Source of the DNA: an uncultured Lachnospiraceae bacterium
GTDB lineage: Bacteria; Bacillota; Clostridia; Lachnospirales; Lachnospiraceae
NCBI GenBank assembly: GCA_947177925.1
Contig: CAMWWJ010000093.1
Location: 1-10,592, forward strand
DNA length: 10,592 nt
Reading direction: 5' to 3'
The translations under genes and the position numbers were made by a program. The number at the start of each line of letters is the position of its first letter. Position 1 is the stretch's first letter. Below are positions 7,378-10,592 of the stretch, in pieces. Below the pieces are notes generated by a model. That model did no database searches and had not been told where the DNA came from. It saw only the letters and a list, made by a program, of their open reading frames with translations.

Positions 7378-7505
7378 GATTCTATTTGGCAAAAACCCAT
7401 TTCCTTCTTATTTGCAAGTATAAAGTATACAGAGGTGACTGTCAAGAAAAAGTTTGCTGTCCTTTTTGGCAAATGAGATTTTTCGTGTAGGCGTGGAACT
7501 TTGCA
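7378..7505. other. Intergenic region upstream of the restriction cassette
   Basis: I see no gene in this stretch. It contains two copies of TTTGGCAAA (7385-7393 and 7465-7473) exactly 80 nt apart and a small palindrome GTATA-aag-TATAC (7418-7430). No strong hairpin followed by a T run is visible, so termination of the upstream gene here is not supported. It probably represents the seam between the phage or ICE remnant and the restriction cassette. Confidence 0.5.
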
Positions 7506-7525
7506 TTGTAAATGTTCCACGCCTA
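7488..7525. promoter_or_regulatory. Perfect 12-bp inverted repeat, candidate operator
   Basis: TAGGCGTGGAAC (7488-7499) is repeated as its exact reverse complement GTTCCACGCCTA (7514-7525) around a 14-nt centre. G-T and G-C pairings can extend it outwards to 7485/7528. The centre and the right arm cover the proposed -35 element and the spacer of the promoter for the RHH gene, so a protein bound here would block RNA polymerase. No T run follows, so it does not look like a terminator. The GC-rich arms stand out in an AT-rich region, which suggests selection. Confidence 0.65.
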
Positions 7526-7534
7526 TGCTATACT
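7506..7534 (+). promoter_or_regulatory. Predicted sigma-A promoter with extended -10
   Basis: A -35-like TTGTAA (7506-7511) and a -10 TATACT (7529-7534) are separated by 17 nt, and TGC immediately before the -10 gives the extended TGn motif. Transcription would start near 7541, about 22 nt before the RHH start codon. The right arm of the inverted repeat occupies most of the spacer. This is the only good promoter I see before the restriction cassette, whose three genes are spaced as an operon. Confidence 0.6.
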
Positions 7535-7562
7535 TTGAAATAAATAGTAGGGATGATATGAT

Positions 7563-7736
7563 ATGAACAAAACATTTTCTATGAGTATAAGAGTGAGTGA
7601 AGAGGAATTAGATAAATTGAAACAAGCTGCGAGATTGGAGGCATATGCCTCTTATAGTGAATTTGTAAGGAGGACTGCATTGAAGGAGGCAGAAAAAGTT
7701 ATAACAAAGAGCAGCAAAGAAAAGGATGGGGAATAA
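7563..7736 (+). CDS. Small ribbon-helix-helix protein, putative regulator of the restriction-modification operon
   Basis: A 57-residue protein that a simple ORF cut-off would miss. The N-terminal strand (residues 3-10, KTFSMSIRV) with alternating polar and hydrophobic residues leads into helix 1 (SEEELDKLKQAARLEA, about 12-27) and helix 2 (SYSEFVRRTALKEAEKVI, about 30-47), followed by a charged tail. This is the CopG/Arc/MobC-type ribbon-helix-helix fold, which binds palindromic DNA as a dimer through the N-terminal strand. ATG 7563 is preceded by AGGGA (7549-7553). The methyltransferase gene starts only two nucleotides after its stop, so the two are co-expressed. Position directly behind a promoter-overlapping inverted repeat suggests an autoregulatory repressor of the cassette. 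Alternatives are an antitoxin, for which no toxin gene is adjacent, or a MobC-like relaxosome protein, for which no relaxase is seen. Confidence 0.8.
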   Translation: MNKTFSMSIRVSEEELDKLKQAARLEAYASYSEFVRRTALKEAEKVITKSSKEKDGE

Positions 7737-7738
7737 CT

Positions 7739-9532
7739 ATGCCAACAACAGTTACATATAAAACAGAAGATGAAGTAAGAGATGAAGCAAAAATCACTCT
7801 TGGATTTAATGAAAAAGAAGAAAATGTCAGGCAGGGAACGGGACAGATTACAACATTTAATCAATTAGGTTTTAAAGGAGTGTCGGACAAACCGGATGGA
7901 TGGTATTTACCAGATGATAAAACTGCTGTTGCAATTATTCTTGAAACAAAATCAGAGCAAGAAGATATTGCGCTAAAAAAATGGGAAGAGGAATTGGCAA
8001 AAAATGTAAATATAGTACTTGAGCAGTATAAAAAAGTTGTTGGCATTTTGTATAATGGTCAAGATATTCGTGTGTTCAAAAATAATGTAGAAACGATGGC
8101 AGCGAGATTGTTGCAGTACAAATCATATTATCTTGCAATGTTCAATCAAGATACAATAGATAAGCAGCGAATATATCTTCTGACAAAAAGAATTAACAAT
8201 TGTCTCCATACGGAATTTGGAATTAAAAATTTGTATCACAGAATGATTTTTACTGCTTGTGCACTTGTGGGATGCAGATATGGTGCGATTTTAGTAAAAG
8301 GAATGGATTTTACTTTAATGAAAAATTCCATATTGAATACGTTATCAAAGTCACTAGAGAAAAGCAGACAACAGAATTTAAAACTTGATATATTGATAGA
8401 AGTTTATGCTGAAATAAAAATGAATAATACTACAAATCAAGAGGCAATTGATAATTTTATAGATTGGGTACTGGAAATATCAGATTGTGTTAATTCAGAT
8501 TTTTGGAATGGTGAAGACGTAATGGGTATCTTTTTTAATGAGTTTAATAGATACAAGAAAAAATCTGAAAGTGGACAAGTTTTTACACCGGATCATATAA
8601 CTTCGTTTATGTATAGGCTCTTACACGTAAATCAGAATGATTTTGTATTAGATGCGGCTTGCGGTTCCGGTGCATTTTTAGTGAAGTCTATGTGTAATAT
8701 GATGAAAGAAGCAGGTGGTGTTAATACATCAAAAGCAAAGGAAATTAAAACGGGACAATTATTTGGAATAGAATTTGATAGGGAAATTTTTGCATTGGCT
8801 TGTGCTAATATGCTTATTCACAAAGATGGAAAGACAAATTTGGAGCAGTTAGATTCAAGGACACAGGAAGCATGTGATTGGATTAAAAATAAGCCAATTA
8901 CAAAAGTATTGATGAATCCGCCATTTGAGAGGAAATATGGTTGCTTAACTATTGTAGATAATGTGCTGAAAAATGTAGCAGAACATACAGAATGCGCATT
9001 TATATTACCGGATAAAAAAATGGAAAAAGATAATGGGAAAAAACTATTAAAACATAGCACATTGAAAAAAATAATAAAATTACCTGAAAAGTTGTTTTTG
9101 GGTGTGACTGCTTCTATTTTTATATTTGAGGCAGGAGTGCCGCAAGATAATAAGGAGATTTTTGCTTGCTATATTGAAGATGATGGTTTGGAAACGGTTA
9201 AGAATCAAGGCAGACAAGATGTTAAAGATAGATGGACAGACATTGAAAATGAATGGGTTGATATTATAGAAAAGCAGACCGGACATGATACTATTCAATG
9301 GATTAAGCCGGCGGAACATTTGAGTTATCAAATGCCAGAAAAACCGTTTGAAATATATGAAGAAGATTTTTACAAGGCAATTATGGATTATGAATTGTTC
9401 AAGCGTGGTATAGATGTAATGGAACTTTCAGATAATCTTATGAAGAAAGCATTGTATAGTAGCGATATATCAAAAGCGGATGGAGGTGTAAAAATAATAT
9501 TAAAGGATGGTAGTGAAAATGGACATTCTTAA
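7739..9532 (+). CDS. BcgI-like restriction-modification subunit: PD-(D/E)xK-like nuclease fused to N6-adenine methyltransferase
   Basis: A 597-residue protein. The N-terminal part (about 1-120) resembles HSDR_N-type nuclease domains and shows a PD...ExK arrangement: P52-D53 followed by E69-T70-K71 after a hydrophobic strand. A helical section (about 125-275) precedes the methyltransferase. The latter has motif X GQVFTP (279-284), the SAM-binding motif I D305-AACGSGAF, an acidic FGIEFDRE strand, and catalytic motif IV N393-PPF, the gamma-class arrangement of N6-adenine enzymes. A C-terminal helical part (about 500-597) probably contacts the specificity subunit. Size, domain order and the partner gene match BcgA of BcgI, where one polypeptide cuts and methylates. 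No separate helicase-type HsdR gene is seen, so a Type I system is less likely, although the right flank is not visible. ATG 7739 has GGATGGGGA upstream. The gene is AT-rich compared with genes before 6280, suggesting transfer. Confidence 0.82.
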   Translation: MPTTVTYKTEDEVRDEAKITLGFNEKEENVRQGTGQITTFNQLGFKGVSDKPDGWYLPDDKTAVAIILETKSEQEDIALKKWEEELAKNVNIVLEQYKKVVGILYNGQDIRVFKNNVETMAARLLQYKSYYLAMFNQDTIDKQRIYLLTKRINNCLHTEFGIKNLYHRMIFTACALVGCRYGAILVKGMDFTLMKNSILNTLSKSLEKSRQQNLKLDILIEVYAEIKMNNTTNQEAIDNFIDWVLEISDCVNSDFWNGEDVMGIFFNEFNRYKKKSESGQVFTPDHITSFMYRLLHVNQNDFVLDAACGSGAFLVKSMCNMMKEAGGVNTSKAKEIKTGQLFGIEFDREIFALACANMLIHKDGKTNLEQLDSRTQEACDWIKNKPITKVLMNPPFERKYGCLTIVDNVLKNVAEHTECAFILPDKKMEKDNGKKLLKHSTLKKIIKLPEKLFLGVTASIFIFEAGVPQDNKEIFACYIEDDGLETVKNQGRQDVKDRWTDIENEWVDIIEKQTGHDTIQWIKPAEHLSYQMPEKPFEIYEEDFYKAIMDYELFKRGIDVMELSDNLMKKALYSSDISKADGGVKIILKDGSENGHS

Positions 9533-10589
9533 CGATTGTATTTGGACAGAATTTGCAGTGTTTGAAATATTTGAAACAGCTCAGATAATGAAAAGACTGC
9601 AAGTGCCAACGGGGGCCATGGTTGAAAAGAAAGATTTAATAGAAGGTAAGATACCTAGAATCACAGTTACAGGTATTAATAATGGTGTTTATGGATATTT
9701 TGAATGCAAAACAAAAGATAATCCTAATTATCGTGTTTATAACAATTTTATAAGTGTTTCTTTTTTAGGGACAGTTTTTTATCAACCAGGTGATGCATCG
9801 CTAGATATGAAAGTGCATTGCCTTAAACCTCAAAATATTGCACTTACAGAAAACCTTGGAGCATTTTTGGTAGCAGTTATAAAAAAAAGTATTCAAAATA
9901 GTTCATATTCTGATCAACTGTCGAGTACTGTTTTACCTTACTTAAAATTGAGGCTACCTACAAATAGGAATAAAAGTATATTGTGGGACGAAATAGAATT
10001 ATACATGGAAGAACATAGAAAAAGTGTGAATAATTCTATATGTGAAATGAACCAGATAAATAGGCTTACACCAAGAAAGGTTGATATTCATACGTGGAAA
10101 AAAATTCCAATAAATCAACTTTTTAAAGTTGTTAAAGGATCAAGATTGACAAAAGCAAATATGAGAGAAGGCAATATCCGATATATAGGTGCTTCATCAT
10201 TTGAAAACGGTATTACACAATATATATCTAATTCTGAACACATACACAAAGGGAATACTTTAACAGTGTGTTACAATGGTTCTGATATTGGAAGAACATT
10301 TTATCAAAGTGAACCATTTTGGGCTACAGATGATGTAAATGTTTTATATCCAAAGTTTGATATGACGGAAAATATAGCATTATTTATTGCTCCGGTAATA
10401 AAAGCGGTGGGTGGATCACATGAATATAATGATAAGTGGAGAAAGGAAGATATGGAAAAAGAGAACATATTTTTGCCATGCACCACATCCGGCACTCCAG
10501 ACTTTGAATATATGGAAAAATACATTGAAAATTTAAAAAATAATATTAATAGAAATCTAGTTGCGCTGGAAATTGTGCAAAGTATATGA
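9519..10589 (+). CDS. Specificity (S) subunit of BcgI-like restriction-modification system, two TRDs
   Basis: A 356-residue DNA-recognition subunit, close to the length I recall for BcgB. Two target-recognition halves are visible: one from about residue 5 to 165 starting W9-TEFAVFEIFE, and one from about 190 to 345 starting W193-KKIPINQLFKVVKG. The halves share an aligned pattern (E-G-x-I-[PR]-x-[IV], then [FN]-[EN]-[NG]-G-x-x-[GQ]-Y), as expected from duplication of the Methylase_S fold. Helical linkers follow each (WDEIELYMEEHRKSVN and YMEKYIENLKNN). Each half should read one part of a split DNA site; the bases cannot be inferred. ATG 9519 is chosen over an in-frame ATG at 9507 because AAAGGATGG (9502-9510) lies at normal spacing. 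The gene overlaps the methyltransferase end by 14 nt. The stop (10587-10589) is complete, three bases before the window ends. Confidence 0.85.
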   Translation: MDILNDCIWTEFAVFEIFETAQIMKRLQVPTGAMVEKKDLIEGKIPRITVTGINNGVYGYFECKTKDNPNYRVYNNFISVSFLGTVFYQPGDASLDMKVHCLKPQNIALTENLGAFLVAVIKKSIQNSSYSDQLSSTVLPYLKLRLPTNRNKSILWDEIELYMEEHRKSVNNSICEMNQINRLTPRKVDIHTWKKIPINQLFKVVKGSRLTKANMREGNIRYIGASSFENGITQYISNSEHIHKGNTLTVCYNGSDIGRTFYQSEPFWATDDVNVLYPKFDMTENIALFIAPVIKAVGGSHEYNDKWRKEDMEKENIFLPCTTSGTPDFEYMEKYIENLKNNINRNLVALEIVQSI

Positions 10590-10592
10590 AAT

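Noticed and set aside
7441..7486. Possible terminator around AAAAAG...CTTTTT before the restriction cassette
   Set aside because: The pairing is only about six AT-rich base pairs, and no proper T run follows the stem, so it is too weak to call.
7488..7525. Inverted repeat read as a terminator or a CRISPR/IS end
   Set aside because: No T run follows it, no repeat array is present, and no transposase is nearby. Its overlap with a good promoter makes an operator the better reading.
7563..7736. Toxin-antitoxin antitoxin assignment for the RHH gene
   Set aside because: The next gene is a 597-residue methyltransferase-nuclease, and no small toxin frame flanks it on either strand.

Overview
The window reads as chromosomal DNA from an anaerobic Firmicute of the Clostridia, most likely a Lachnospiraceae-type gut bacterium. 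That assignment is an inference from gene content: FmnB/EetA/EetB-type genes, a clostridial MATE pump, VanR/VanS-like regulators, strong AGGAGG-type ribosome binding sites and TTG starts. No rRNA or other marker gene is present to fix the taxon. Every gene I could support lies on the + strand.

Region 1 (1-1062) holds the 3' end of a large alanine/glutamate/lysine-rich coiled-coil gene. It has 33-bp tandem repeats and a C-terminal SHOCT-like helix pair, and it is closed by a good intrinsic terminator.

Region 2 (1095-6278) is a tight run of six genes with gaps of 29 nt or less or with overlaps, probably co-transcribed. The first three are a membrane-anchored ApbE/FmnB-type flavin transferase, a NusG-domain-II (EetA-like) protein and a Gx-transporter/Hpre_diP_synt_I (EetB-like) membrane protein. 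They match the accessory genes of flavin-based extracellular electron transfer, but the NDH-2 and PplA genes are not beside them. A MATE efflux pump follows, with a start/stop overlap into a VanR-like response regulator and an 8-nt overlap into a VanS-like kinase. No vancomycin-resistance enzyme genes are present.

Region 3 (about 6290-7562) is an accessory junction. Composition becomes more AT-rich. It carries an unrecognised small membrane protein (DUF3592-like in layout only), then an orphan LPD3-like domain that looks like the cut-off C-terminus of a large phage or conjugative-element protein, then a 185-nt intergenic region.

Region 4 (7488-10589) is an AT-rich restriction-modification cassette. 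It consists of a promoter overlapped by a perfect 12-bp inverted repeat, a 57-residue ribbon-helix-helix protein, a 597-residue protein combining a PD-(D/E)xK-like N-terminus with an N6-adenine methyltransferase, and a two-TRD specificity subunit. The pair has the architecture of a BcgI-like (Type IIB/IIG) system. The most testable new idea in the window is that the small RHH protein binds the palindrome and controls expression of this cassette, in place of the helix-turn-helix controller proteins usual in restriction-modification systems.
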